A stretch of 64,000 nt of DNA, taken from the NCBI RefSeq assembly GCF_030698125.1, contig NZ_JAUYNV010000058.1:85835-149834 (forward strand), written 5' to 3'. The notes beneath the pieces were generated by a model. That model saw only the letters and a list, made by a program, of their open reading frames with translations. It did not search any database and had not been told where the DNA came from. A program made the position numbers and the translations under genes. The DNA comes from Methyloversatilis sp. Lineage in GTDB: Bacteria; Pseudomonadota; Gammaproteobacteria; Burkholderiales; Rhodocyclaceae. The stretch's first letter is position 1. The number at the start of each line of letters is the position of its first letter. Below are positions 28,631 through 36,679 of the stretch, in pieces.

Positions 28631-29389
28631 ATGGAACTGGAGCAGGCTGAACTGGCTGTCGTCGTCGGCGCCACCGGCGACTTCGGCAAGGCCATCATCG
28701 GACGGCTGCTGAAGGCCGGCCTCGGCGTCATCGCGGTCGCCCGCAGCGCGGCGTCGCTCGACGCGCTGTGCAGCGCGCACCCGGGCGTGCGCGCCTGCGT
28801 GGCCGACATCGGCGGCGACAGTGCGATCGCCGCGCTGGCGGCCAGCGTGGACCGGCCGGTGCGCGCGGTGGTGCACGGCCCGGGCGTGGCGGTGGCCGGC
28901 GGCATCCTGAATGCGCCGACCGCGGCGCTGGTCGATGCGGTGAACATCAAGGTGGGTGGACTGCTGCGCCTGGTGCGCGCTGTCGATGAAAGATTGATGG
29001 CCGGTTCCCGCCTGATCGCCATCGGCGGCCACTACGGCTTCGAGCCGACCGCCTACGCCGCTTCGGCCGGCATCGCCAACGCGGCCCTGGTCAATGCGGT
29101 GCGCCAGTTGAGCCTGGCCTACGGCGAACGCGGCGTCACCGCCCACCTGATCGCCCCCGGCCCGGCCGACACCGCACGCCTGCACCGGGTGGCGGCCGAC
29201 CGCGCCGCGCTGCGCGGCGTCACGGTCGAGGCGGTGCTGGACGACATGCGCGCCGAATCGTCGATCCGCGCCTTCACCACGCCGGCCCAGGTCGCCTGGG
29301 CGGTGGCCACGCTGCTGGATCCGGAAGCCGACGCCATGACCGGCTCCACCCTGATGCTGGATTCCGGCCGCCGCCGCGGCCTGCCCTGA
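28631..29389 (+). CDS. short-chain dehydrogenase family protein (catalytic Ser/Lys lost)
   Basis: A 252-residue Rossmann-fold SDR. It keeps the nucleotide motif (VVVGATGDFGKAI), a HGPG variant of the usual NAG motif and the family-end region (MTGSTLMLDSGRR). However, in the active site only Tyr142 remains (TAYAASAG): the lysine four residues on is Ala146, and the usual Ser about 13 residues before is Gly. It may therefore bind the nucleotide but not follow normal SDR chemistry. It is 7 bases after dmpB in the same operon. Its role is unknown; it may use a different substrate or act as a scaffold. Confidence 0.8.
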   Translation: MELEQAELAVVVGATGDFGKAIIGRLLKAGLGVIAVARSAASLDALCSAHPGVRACVADIGGDSAIAALAASVDRPVRAVVHGPGVAVAGGILNAPTAALVDAVNIKVGGLLRLVRAVDERLMAGSRLIAIGGHYGFEPTAYAASAGIANAALVNAVRQLSLAYGERGVTAHLIAPGPADTARLHRVAADRAALRGVTVEAVLDDMRAESSIRAFTTPAQVAWAVATLLDPEADAMTGSTLMLDSGRRRGLP

Positions 29390-29403
29390 ACCCGAGGACT
29401 GCC

Positions 29404-29844
29404 ATGCCCATCGTCAATTTCCATCTGGTCGCCGGCACCAGCACGCCCGAACAGGACGAGCGCCTGCTCGGGCGCGCCTCCGCGCTGTATGCCGAAGTGC
29501 TGGCCTCGCCGATCGAGCGGGTGCGCGCCTTCATCACGCCGCACGACCCGGAACAGTTCGCGGTCGCCGGCGAACTGGCGAGCGTGAGCGGCCAGCACGC
29601 GCCCTTCTTCGATTTCATCGTGCTCGACGGTCGCCCGCTGGACCAGCGCCAGCAATTGATGCGCGGCTTCACCGATCTGCTGGTCGAGGTGCTCGGCGTG
29701 CGCCGCGAACGGGTGCGCGGCTGCTGTCGCCGCGTCGATCCGGTGGACTGGAGCATAGGCGGCGAGCCGGCCAGCGAACTGCGGCGCAGCGAAATCGCCG
29801 CGCGTGCCGAAGCGGCTGCCGCGGCCGGAGGCCATGGGGCATGA
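29404..29844 (+). CDS. tautomerase-superfamily protein (extended)
   Basis: A 146-residue protein whose second residue is proline (MPIVNFHLV), the catalytic base of 4-oxalocrotonate tautomerases once Met is removed. At 146 residues it is about twice a DmpI-type subunit, as in bacterial chloroacrylic-dehalogenase-like and MSAD-like members with two fused beta-alpha-beta units. A second unit appears to run from about residue 70 (FDFIVLDGRPLDQRQQLMRGF) to DPVDWSIGG. It may isomerise an enol intermediate of the pathway, alongside DmpI at 49015. It overlaps the next gene by 4 bases (ATGA). Confidence 0.7.
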   Translation: MPIVNFHLVAGTSTPEQDERLLGRASALYAEVLASPIERVRAFITPHDPEQFAVAGELASVSGQHAPFFDFIVLDGRPLDQRQQLMRGFTDLLVEVLGVRRERVRGCCRRVDPVDWSIGGEPASELRRSEIAARAEAAAAAGGHGA

Positions 29845-30302
29845 GTGCGCCCTCCTCCGGCTCGCCCGCCCTGTGCGGTCGCATCGACCTGCCCAGCCTG
29901 GACTGGCGGGCGGCGCAGCGCGCAGTCGCTGCCGCTGTCGCGCAGGCCGAGTCGCTCGGCATCCGGGTCGACGCCGCGCTGGTCGACCGCAGTGGCAACA
30001 CGCTGGCCTTCCTGCGCATGCCCGGCGCCTTCCTGCACTCGGCCGACCTGGCGGTGGACAAGGCCTATACCGCGGCCAGTTTCGGCTTCCCGACAGGCGA
30101 CTGGATGAAGGTGATCGGCGGCGACGAGCGGCTGAAGACAGGCCTGTCGAGCCGGCCGCGCCTGGTGGTGCTGGGCGGCGGGCTGCCGCTGTTCGACGGC
30201 GATGAATGCGTGGGTGGCATCGGCGTGTCCGGCGGCAGCGAGGCGCAGGACGAAGACTGCGCGCAGGCGGCGCTGGATGCGCTGCGCGCGCCGTCCTCCT
30301 GA
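29841..30302 (+). CDS. GlcG/HbpS-family protein
   Basis: A 153-residue protein of the GlcG/HbpS family: AAQRAVAAAVAQAESLGIRV at the start of the domain, then ALVDRSGNTLAFLRMPGAFLHSADLAVDKAYTAASF and the closing GGIGVSGGSEAQDEDCAQAAL. Members bind haem or cobalamin-like ligands, or sit in glycolate or aromatic operons with unclear roles. No signal peptide is seen here, so it should be cytoplasmic. It is translationally coupled to the tautomerase gene and lies ahead of the reductase. Confidence 0.8.
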   Translation: MSAPSSGSPALCGRIDLPSLDWRAAQRAVAAAVAQAESLGIRVDAALVDRSGNTLAFLRMPGAFLHSADLAVDKAYTAASFGFPTGDWMKVIGGDERLKTGLSSRPRLVVLGGGLPLFDGDECVGGIGVSGGSEAQDEDCAQAALDALRAPSS

Positions 30303-30361
30303 ATCGACCGCGCCCGCGGTCGTCCCGGCGGTGGGCGGGTCCAACGAAAGAGAATCCTGGA

Positions 30362-31345
30362 ATGAGCACAGTCCCTTCGACGCCCTCCGCCCTTTTTCCC
30401 GTGCGGGTCGCCCGCAAGACCGTCGAGACACTCGACATCTGTACCTTCGAACTGGTCGATGTCCACGGCGGCGCGCTGCCGCCGTTTTCCGCCGGCGCCC
30501 ATGTCGATGTCGAGGTGAAGTCCGGTCTGGTGCGCCAGTACTCGCTGTGCAACGACCCGGCCGAAACCCACCGCTACCTGATCGGCGTGCTGCGCGACCC
30601 GGCGTCGCGTGGCGGCTCGGTCGCGATGCATACCCTGGTCGAAGAAGGCATGCTGATCAACATCAGCGCGCCGAAGAACCACTTTGCGCTGGCTCGCGAG
30701 GCGCGGCGCAGCCTGCTGCTGGCCGGAGGCATCGGGGTGACCCCCATCCTCTGCATGGCAGAGCGCCTGTCCGCGACCGGGGCGGGTTTCGACATGCACT
30801 ACTGCACCCGCTCGAAGAACGGTACCGCGTTCCTGGGGCGGATCCAGGACAGCGACTTCGCCGATCGTGTGCACTTCCATTTCGACGACGGCCCGGCGGA
30901 ACGGAAAGCCGATCTGGCCGCGCTGCTCGCCGCGCCCGACGCCGGCACCCACCTCTATGTCTGCGGACCGGGCGGTTTCCTCGATGCCGTGGTGACCACC
31001 GCGAAGAAACAGGGATGGGCAGAGGGCAACATCCATTTCGAGTACTTTTCGGCCAAGCTCGATCCAAACGCCGCCGCCGGCTCGTTCGACGTGAAGATCG
31101 CGAGCAGCGGACGCATCGTCCCGGTAGCGGCCGATCAAACGGTCCTTGCCGCGCTGGCATCCGCTGGCGTCGAACTGCCGTTCTCCTGCGAACAAGGGGT
31201 GTGCGGAACATGCCTGACGCGGGTGATCGAGGGCGAGCCCGATCACCGCGATGCCTTTCTGACGGATGTCGAAAAGGCGCGCAACGACCAGTTCCTCCCC
31301 TGCTGCTCGCGCGCCAGGTCGCCCATGCTCGTGCTTGATCTCTAG
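30362..31345 (+). CDS. VanB-like oxygenase reductase (FMN/NAD/2Fe-2S)
   Basis: A 327-residue class IA oxygenase reductase. Flavin-binding RQYSLCNDP and NAD-binding AGGIGVTPILCMA and YVCGPGGFLDAV lie in the N-terminal two thirds. A C-terminal plant-type ferredoxin domain has Cys in SCEQGVCGTC and a fourth in LPCCSRA. This is the domain order of VanB and phthalate dioxygenase reductase. It would pass electrons from NADH to one or both Rieske oxygenases (22026 and 37388), since no other reductase of this type is in the window. It is the last gene of the ferredoxin/dmpFGB operon. Confidence 0.9.
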   Translation: MSTVPSTPSALFPVRVARKTVETLDICTFELVDVHGGALPPFSAGAHVDVEVKSGLVRQYSLCNDPAETHRYLIGVLRDPASRGGSVAMHTLVEEGMLINISAPKNHFALAREARRSLLLAGGIGVTPILCMAERLSATGAGFDMHYCTRSKNGTAFLGRIQDSDFADRVHFHFDDGPAERKADLAALLAAPDAGTHLYVCGPGGFLDAVVTTAKKQGWAEGNIHFEYFSAKLDPNAAAGSFDVKIASSGRIVPVAADQTVLAALASAGVELPFSCEQGVCGTCLTRVIEGEPDHRDAFLTDVEKARNDQFLPCCSRARSPMLVLDL

Positions 31346-31407
31346 GCCTATGAGCGACCGGCCGGCACGCGCGACATTCTGTTCGACGATGCGCTGCGGC
31401 GAACTGC

Positions 31408-31620
31408 GAGCCAACGGCGATGCCCGACAAGCACCCGTCGATCCGCGCCACCTCCGATTGAAGGACGGCGTTGGGCATCGCCTGCGGCTCACCCCAACCT
31501 ACGGCCGCACGGACTCACCCCAACCGCGCAACCGCCACAACCTCGTAGGTTCGGGTGAGCCAACGGCGATGCCCGACATCCACCCGTCGACCCAGCGCCA
31601 CCTCCGGCTGAAGGACGCCG
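31408..31620. repeat. degenerate REP-like inverted and direct repeats
   Basis: The 313-base gap between the reductase and LysR genes is filled by repeats. An inverted pair at 31471-31503 and 31544-31576 is a degenerate version of the TTGGGCATCG...CCCAACCTACG element. A direct repeat of about 60 bases is at 31408-31468 and 31557-31617 (both begin GAGCCAACGGCGATGCCCGA). Another partial copy follows at 31627-31644. No gene is seen. Confidence 0.75.
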
Positions 31621-31658
31621 CATCCCCGTAGCTTGGGGTGGGCGTACCGATTCGGGAT

Positions 31659-32573
31659 CTAGCCGGAGGGCGGACGCTTGCTGCGTTCTTCCCGGAATTC
31701 GTGAACCGTTTCCAGGAATGCCGCCAGGATCGGAGATTCGTCGTCCGAGCGATAAAGGCAGCTCAGGTCCACCGTCGCTTGCGACGGCGGGTTCTTCAGC
31801 GGTCGATAGATGACGCCGGGTATCTTCAGGCTGGTGACCGATTCAGGCACCAGGCTGACGCCGAAACCCGACGCCACCAGTGCCACGCCGGTCACCGCGT
31901 CGCCCACCTCCTGCGACACCTGCGGCGCGAAGCCCATGTCGCGGCACAGCCCCATCACCTTGTCGACGAAGTTCGGGCGCTGGCCGGTCGGGAACAGCAC
32001 CATCGGGTATTTCGCCAGCACCGACAGCGACACCGACTCCTCCCCGGCAAGTTCGTGCCCCTCGTTTACCGCCAGCAGCAGGGCTTCGGTCGCCACCAGC
32101 GTGGTCGACAGGTCGGGCAGCGGCGACACCATGCGGTTGAAGCCGACGGTCACCCGGCGCTGCCGCAGCGCCTCGATCTGTTCGCTCTTGGTCATCGTGT
32201 GCAGCACGATGTTCACGCCCGGATAGCGGGTGCGGAAGGCGAGCAGCAGCTTGGGGATGGAATCGAGAATGGCCGAGCCGAAAATGGCCACATCCAGCCG
32301 GCCCAGCTTGCCCTGGCCGGCGCGCTGCGTGCGCTCGGTCGCCTGCTCGACCAGCGAGCGGATGTTGCGCGCCTCCTGCAGCAGCACTTCGCCGGTCTGC
32401 GTCAGTTCCATGCCGCGCGGTGTGCGGTTGAACAGCCGCACACCCAGCTCTTCCTCGAGCTGCTGGATCTGCCGCGTCAGCGGCGGTTGCGATATGTTCA
32501 GCCGTGCCGCTGCGCGGCCGATGTTCTGTTCCTCGGCGACGGCGATGAAGTACTTGAGGTGTCTCAGATCCAC
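31659..32573 (-). CDS. LysR-family transcriptional regulator
   Basis: A 304-residue LTTR. The N-terminal winged HTH is classic (MDLRHLKYFIAVAEEQNIGR, then AAARLNISQPPLTRQIQQLE). The C-terminal effector domain (residues about 90-300) binds an inducer. It looks like the CatR/BenM/CbnR branch by its N-terminal wording (LRHLRYFVAVAEE...). Members sense muconate-like or aromatic compounds and usually regulate adjacent divergent genes. Here the divergent neighbour is the LAL regulator gene, with about 177 bases between, so the two may be linked. Confidence 0.88.
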   Translation of the reverse strand: MDLRHLKYFIAVAEEQNIGRAAARLNISQPPLTRQIQQLEEELGVRLFNRTPRGMELTQTGEVLLQEARNIRSLVEQATERTQRAGQGKLGRLDVAIFGSAILDSIPKLLLAFRTRYPGVNIVLHTMTKSEQIEALRQRRVTVGFNRMVSPLPDLSTTLVATEALLLAVNEGHELAGEESVSLSVLAKYPMVLFPTGQRPNFVDKVMGLCRDMGFAPQVSQEVGDAVTGVALVASGFGVSLVPESVTSLKIPGVIYRPLKNPPSQATVDLSCLYRSDDESPILAAFLETVHEFREERSKRPPSG

Positions 32574-32750
32574 TGTGTCCGCGGCCCGAAGCGCTGTGCG
32601 CAGGAGGCCCGGATTCTAACGCCCTCGCAGCCACCGTGACCGCCATGCCGGCAGTCGCGGACAGCCCGATGTGTGATATCAGGAGCAGAAGGCCGGCACC
32701 CCTGCCGGATGCGAGCAAGGAGGACGCGGCCGCCCGGGCCGCAACGACGG

Positions 32751-35429
32751 ATGCCGGTTGAACTGCTCACCACCAAGTTGCGCCCGCCCGGGCTGCGACG
32801 CACGCCGCTGCGGCGCGACCGCCTCGCGCTCGCTGCGCTTCCCCGTCTGGTGCTGCTCGACGCGCCGGCCGGCTACGGCAAGACCCGGCTGGCCGCGCAG
32901 ATGCATGCCGACTGGAGTGTCGACGGCGGGGCCGCCGCCTGGCTCACACTGGACGCGCTCGACAACGACGTGGTGCGCTGTGTTGCCCATCTGCTCGAAG
33001 CGTTGCGCCGGGCCACCGGTCTGGCGGCGCCAGAAGCGCTGCGCCTGCTGGCGGCCGGCGGCGAACAGGGCGAGGCGCCGTCCGCCGCCGCGCTGATGAC
33101 CGCACTGCTGGCCGCCTTCGCCGCGCTCGAACGGCCCTTGCTGCTGGTGCTCGACGATCTGCACCTGATCGACGATGCCGGCGTGCTCGACCTGCTCGGT
33201 GCACTGCTGCGCACCCCGCTCGACCGCCTGCACTGGGTGATTGCCGCGCGCGGCCTGCCTGCATTGCCGGTGGCCCGGCTGCGCGCCGCAGGCGAAGTGC
33301 TCGACCTCGACGCCCGGGCGCTGTCCTTCTCTGCCGACGAAACCGCCGCCTTCATGCAGCTGGCCGGTGCGCCGGCGCTGACGCCGCCGCAGATCGCGCA
33401 GCTGCACGCGCGCACCGAAGGCTGGGCGGCCAGCCTGCAGCTGGCCGCCATCGCGCTGGGCACGGCCGGCGATGCCGACGCCTTTCTGCGGCAGTTCTCG
33501 GGGGCTGATCGCAGTGTGGCCGACTTCCTGGCCGAAGAGGTGTTCAGCCGCCAGACGCCGGACATGCAGGCCTTCCTGCTGGCGACTTCCATCCTCGAAC
33601 GGTTCAACGCCGAACTGTGCGATGCGCTGCTCGGCGCGCCGGCCGGGCGTGCGCTGATCGACGAGGTCGAGCGGCTCAACCTGTTCATCTTTTCGCTCGA
33701 TCGCGAGCGCCAGTGGTACCGCTATCACCGCCTGTTCGCAGACCTGCTGCGCCAGCGCCTGCAGCGCACCCAGCCGGCGGCGGTGCGCGAACTGCATCGT
33801 CGCGCCTGCGACTGGCTGGCCGCGCACGGCCAGCCGGAGGCGGCGATCGAGCATGCCTTCTCCGCCGGTGACGCGGCGCGCGCCGGCGAACTCATCGACG
33901 CGGTGAGCACGCCGCTGTTCGTCAGCGGCCGCACGGCGACACTGCGCGCACTGGCCGATCGCCTGCCGCCCGACGTGGCGGCGGCGCTGCCGCGGCTGCA
34001 GCTCGAACTGGCGTGGGAGCACACCATACGCTGGCGCTTCGCCGAGGCGCGCCGCGCGCTGGCGGCGGTCGAGGCGCATGCCGAACTGTCGGGGCCGGAA
34101 GGCCCGGCCTTGCGCGCCCGGCTGGCGCACCGCCAGTTCATGCTGCAGGTGTTCACCGACCGGCTGGAACAGGCGCTGTCGGCCGGTCACGCCTGGCTGG
34201 CCGCGCACGACGGGCGCGAGGACTTCATGAGCGGATCGGTCGCGGTGGCGCTGATGATGTGCGAACGCGAGGCGCACCGCTGCGACATGACCGAAGCGCG
34301 GGCGGCCGCCTTCAGGCGGCGCTTCTCCGAGGCCGGTGCGCTGTACGGCATGGTGTTCAACGAAACCGTGGTCGGCAGCACCCACGCGCTGCGCGGCGAA
34401 CTGCGGCTGGCGCGGCAGGCGTTCGAAGCGGCCGGGCAGGCGGCGGTGCGCATCCACGGCGAAGGCTCGGCGCTGGCCGCCATGCCGGCGGCCCAGCTCG
34501 CGGCGCTGGCCTACGAGGGCAACCGGCTGACCGAGGCGCAGACGCTGCTCGAGCTGTGTGCCGCCGCGCCGGCCGAATTCGGACTGGTCGATTCGGTCAT
34601 CGCGCGGCATCTGACCGCCGTCCGTCTGGCGCGGGCGCAGCGGCGGCCCGCGGCCGCGCATCAGGCGCTGGACAGCGGCCTGCGCGTGGCCGACGAGTAC
34701 GGGCTGCCTCGGCTGCGTGCCCACATGCAGGCCGAGCGCGTGCGGCTGTGGCTGTTCGAGGGGCAACTGAAGGAGGCCGCGCGGCTGCTGGCCGGGGTGC
34801 CGCCGGCCACCTTGCCGCCGGCGCCGACCGCCCATGTCGGGAGTGGACAGATTGCGTTGCTGATGGCGCAGGCCCGGCTCGATTTCGAGCGCGGCGCCCG
34901 TGTCGACACGCTGTCGCTGCTGCGCCGCTGGACCGCCTGGGCGGCCGAACGCCACTGCCTGGCGAGCGCCGTGCGCCTGTCGCTGCTGCTCGCCGCGCTG
35001 GCCCGCCGCGGCGGCGACATGGCGGCGGCGCGCCGGGCGATCGGCGAGGCCGTGCGCTGGGGCAGTACGGCCGGCTTCGTGCGCAGCTTCGTCGATGAAG
35101 GCGACGACATCCGCGCCCTGCTGGCCGACATGCCTGACGGCGACGCCAGCCGCGCCGCGTTGCTGCGTGCCTTCGAGGCCGAAGACGGCGAGGCGCCGGT
35201 GGGCGTGGTCGCAGCGGCCGAAGCGGAAGACCCGCGCAGCCTGTCGGCGCGCGAACTGGACATCCTGAAACTGACCGCGGCCAATCTGCTGACGACCGAA
35301 ATCGCCGCCCGTCTGGGCCTCGCCGACACCACGGTGAAGTGGTACTGGAAGCGCATCTTCGAAAAGCTGGGCGTGCGGCGCCGGCCGCTGGCGGTGCGGC
35401 TGGCGCGCCAGCGCGGGCTGATCGCCTGA
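32751..35429 (+). CDS. MalT/LuxR-type large ATP-binding regulator (LAL)
   Basis: An 892-residue regulator of the LAL class. The N-terminal NTPase has Walker A APAGYGKT at 38-45 and a Walker B (LLLVLDDLHLID). A long TPR-like helical region follows. The C-terminus is a LuxR-type HTH (LSARELDILKLTAANLLTTEIAARLGL, then ADTTVKWYWKRIFEKLGV). Family members such as MalT, AlkS and AcoK activate catabolic operons by binding direct repeats just upstream of the -35. I chose ATG 32751 because the homology (MPVELLTTKLRPP) begins there. It is the most likely activator for the four shared GTAT motifs of the island, an inference only. Confidence 0.9.
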   Translation: MPVELLTTKLRPPGLRRTPLRRDRLALAALPRLVLLDAPAGYGKTRLAAQMHADWSVDGGAAAWLTLDALDNDVVRCVAHLLEALRRATGLAAPEALRLLAAGGEQGEAPSAAALMTALLAAFAALERPLLLVLDDLHLIDDAGVLDLLGALLRTPLDRLHWVIAARGLPALPVARLRAAGEVLDLDARALSFSADETAAFMQLAGAPALTPPQIAQLHARTEGWAASLQLAAIALGTAGDADAFLRQFSGADRSVADFLAEEVFSRQTPDMQAFLLATSILERFNAELCDALLGAPAGRALIDEVERLNLFIFSLDRERQWYRYHRLFADLLRQRLQRTQPAAVRELHRRACDWLAAHGQPEAAIEHAFSAGDAARAGELIDAVSTPLFVSGRTATLRALADRLPPDVAAALPRLQLELAWEHTIRWRFAEARRALAAVEAHAELSGPEGPALRARLAHRQFMLQVFTDRLEQALSAGHAWLAAHDGREDFMSGSVAVALMMCEREAHRCDMTEARAAAFRRRFSEAGALYGMVFNETVVGSTHALRGELRLARQAFEAAGQAAVRIHGEGSALAAMPAAQLAALAYEGNRLTEAQTLLELCAAAPAEFGLVDSVIARHLTAVRLARAQRRPAAAHQALDSGLRVADEYGLPRLRAHMQAERVRLWLFEGQLKEAARLLAGVPPATLPPAPTAHVGSGQIALLMAQARLDFERGARVDTLSLLRRWTAWAAERHCLASAVRLSLLLAALARRGGDMAAARRAIGEAVRWGSTAGFVRSFVDEGDDIRALLADMPDGDASRAALLRAFEAEDGEAPVGVVAAAEAEDPRSLSARELDILKLTAANLLTTEIAARLGLADTTVKWYWKRIFEKLGVRRRPLAVRLARQRGLIA

Positions 35430-35555
35430 GCCGGGCGTGCGGAGCTTTCCTCGTCCACGACACACTCTCGGCTTTCTTTGTGTGAGTGCGACGCCAATGC
35501 GCGCTGCTAGACTTGCGGCGGCTGAAGGGCTGCATGCCATAGGTCTGGCACGACG

Positions 35556-35657
35556 ATGGTGCCTCGCAAGTATGGCTACCTGCTGGCGCAGCGAGAACAA
35601 GTGGCTGAGCAGGTACTGGCTTCGGCCAAACTGACTGATGGAGACGCTGGGCAATGA
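35556..35657 (+). CDS. small ORF coupled to the AAA ATPase
   Basis: A 33-codon frame (MVPRKYGYLLAQREQVAEQV, then LASAKLTDGDAGQ) ends in TGA overlapping the next gene's ATG (ATGA at 35654-35657). No upstream start exists in frame (stop at 35523). It may be a leader or small subunit, or the end of a lost gene whose coupling to the ATPase remains. No ribosome site is clear. A dyad GGCAC-N7-GTGCC (35547-35563) overlaps its start. The rest of 35430-35555 shows nothing. Confidence 0.3.
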   Translation: MVPRKYGYLLAQREQVAEQVLASAKLTDGDAGQ

Positions 35658-36679
35658 TTGATCACATCAAACTCGACAACTTTGGGCCGCTCTCCAAGAT
35701 CGATTGGCCAAAACTGGGCAGGATCAACCTGATTATTGGCGGCAACGGCAGCGGCAAAACCTTTCTGCTCAAGTCCATCTACAGCTGCATGCGCACGCTG
35801 GAAGAATACAAGCGAGGTAATGAGCAGCGCTCCGCCTCGGAGATTCTGGCCGACAAGCTGTATTGGACGTTCCAGGCCGAGAAGATCGGCGACTTGGTCA
35901 GCAAGAGTGCAGATGCCCCCTTGTCGAGCACGCTCACCATCGACAAGCGGGACTTCTCATACAGCTTCGGCAAGGACACCAGCAGACAGATTACCGGTCT
36001 GGAAAACCATGTACCCCCGCGTGAGAGCAACTCGGTCTTTCTGCCCGCCAAAGAAGTGCTGTCGCTGCACCAGATCATTCTGAAGTCGCGAGAACAAGAC
36101 AAGGTCTTTGGTTTTGACGACACCTATTTTGATTTGGCAAAAGCGCTGCGCTACATACGTCCCAATGGAAAGAAGGGTGGAAAAAACTTCGACGAATTTG
36201 CCAAATCACGCGCACAGCTTGAGGACATTCTTGGGGGCGTAATCAAGTACGACGAACCTTCTGGTCGCTGGCTGTTTGTCGAGGGTCGTCACAAGTTCCC
36301 CATCGGGGTTACGGCGGAAGGCATCAAAAAGATCTCCATCCTCGACACCCTGCTGGGCAACCGCTATTTGGACACCAACTCGGTGGTGCTGATCGATGAG
36401 CCTGAGTCGGCCCTGCACCCCACTGCCATTTCGCATCTGCTGGATATCGTGGCAACGTTGGCAGATCGTGGCATCCAGTTTTTCATGGCCAGCCACTCCT
36501 ACTTTGTCGTCAAGAAGCTATTTCTGATTGCGCAGGAACGCGCTTGGTCGATCCCAGTGATTTCAGCGACTGATAGCGGCTGGACTTACGACGACCTGAT
36601 GAAAGGCATGCCGGACAACCCCATCATTGCGGAGTCCATTCGTCTATATCGGCAGGAAGTGGAGTTGGCGCTCAAATGA
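35654..36679 (+). CDS. AAA15/OLD-like ATPase (possible defence protein)
   Basis: A 341-residue ATPase of the SMC/RecF-like AAA family. Walker A GGNGSGKT is at residues 29-36, right after the typical start (HIKLDNFGPLSKIDW). Walker B is LIDEPE at 246-251, followed by SALHP; the sensor-like His is in MASHSYFVVKK. The GC content of this region drops clearly below that of the neighbours, and codon choice is different (for example AAA, AAT, TTG), a sign of horizontal gain. It is coupled to the small E-A-K protein downstream. Such ATPases with a nuclease partner make up several antiphage systems, but no known family was identified. Confidence 0.85.
   Translation: MIDHIKLDNFGPLSKIDWPKLGRINLIIGGNGSGKTFLLKSIYSCMRTLEEYKRGNEQRSASEILADKLYWTFQAEKIGDLVSKSADAPLSSTLTIDKRDFSYSFGKDTSRQITGLENHVPPRESNSVFLPAKEVLSLHQIILKSREQDKVFGFDDTYFDLAKALRYIRPNGKKGGKNFDEFAKSRAQLEDILGGVIKYDEPSGRWLFVEGRHKFPIGVTAEGIKKISILDTLLGNRYLDTNSVVLIDEPESALHPTAISHLLDIVATLADRGIQFFMASHSYFVVKKLFLIAQERAWSIPVISATDSGWTYDDLMKGMPDNPIIAESIRLYRQEVELALK

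Noticed and set aside
29404..29844. Calling this gene a second dmpI
   Set aside because: It is twice as long as DmpI, and a genuine 71-residue DmpI is encoded at 49015 next to dmpH. The long protein is better left as an extended tautomerase family member.
35547..35563. Dyad GGCAC-N7-GTGCC as operator of the ATPase cassette
   Set aside because: Short 5-base arms in GC-rich DNA are expected by chance; noted in the small ORF entry only.
32679..35654. Minus-strand frame of 991 codons opposite the LAL regulator
   Set aside because: Composition is Arg/Gln/His-rich and shows no motif, while the plus strand has a full LAL protein with Walker motifs and HTH.
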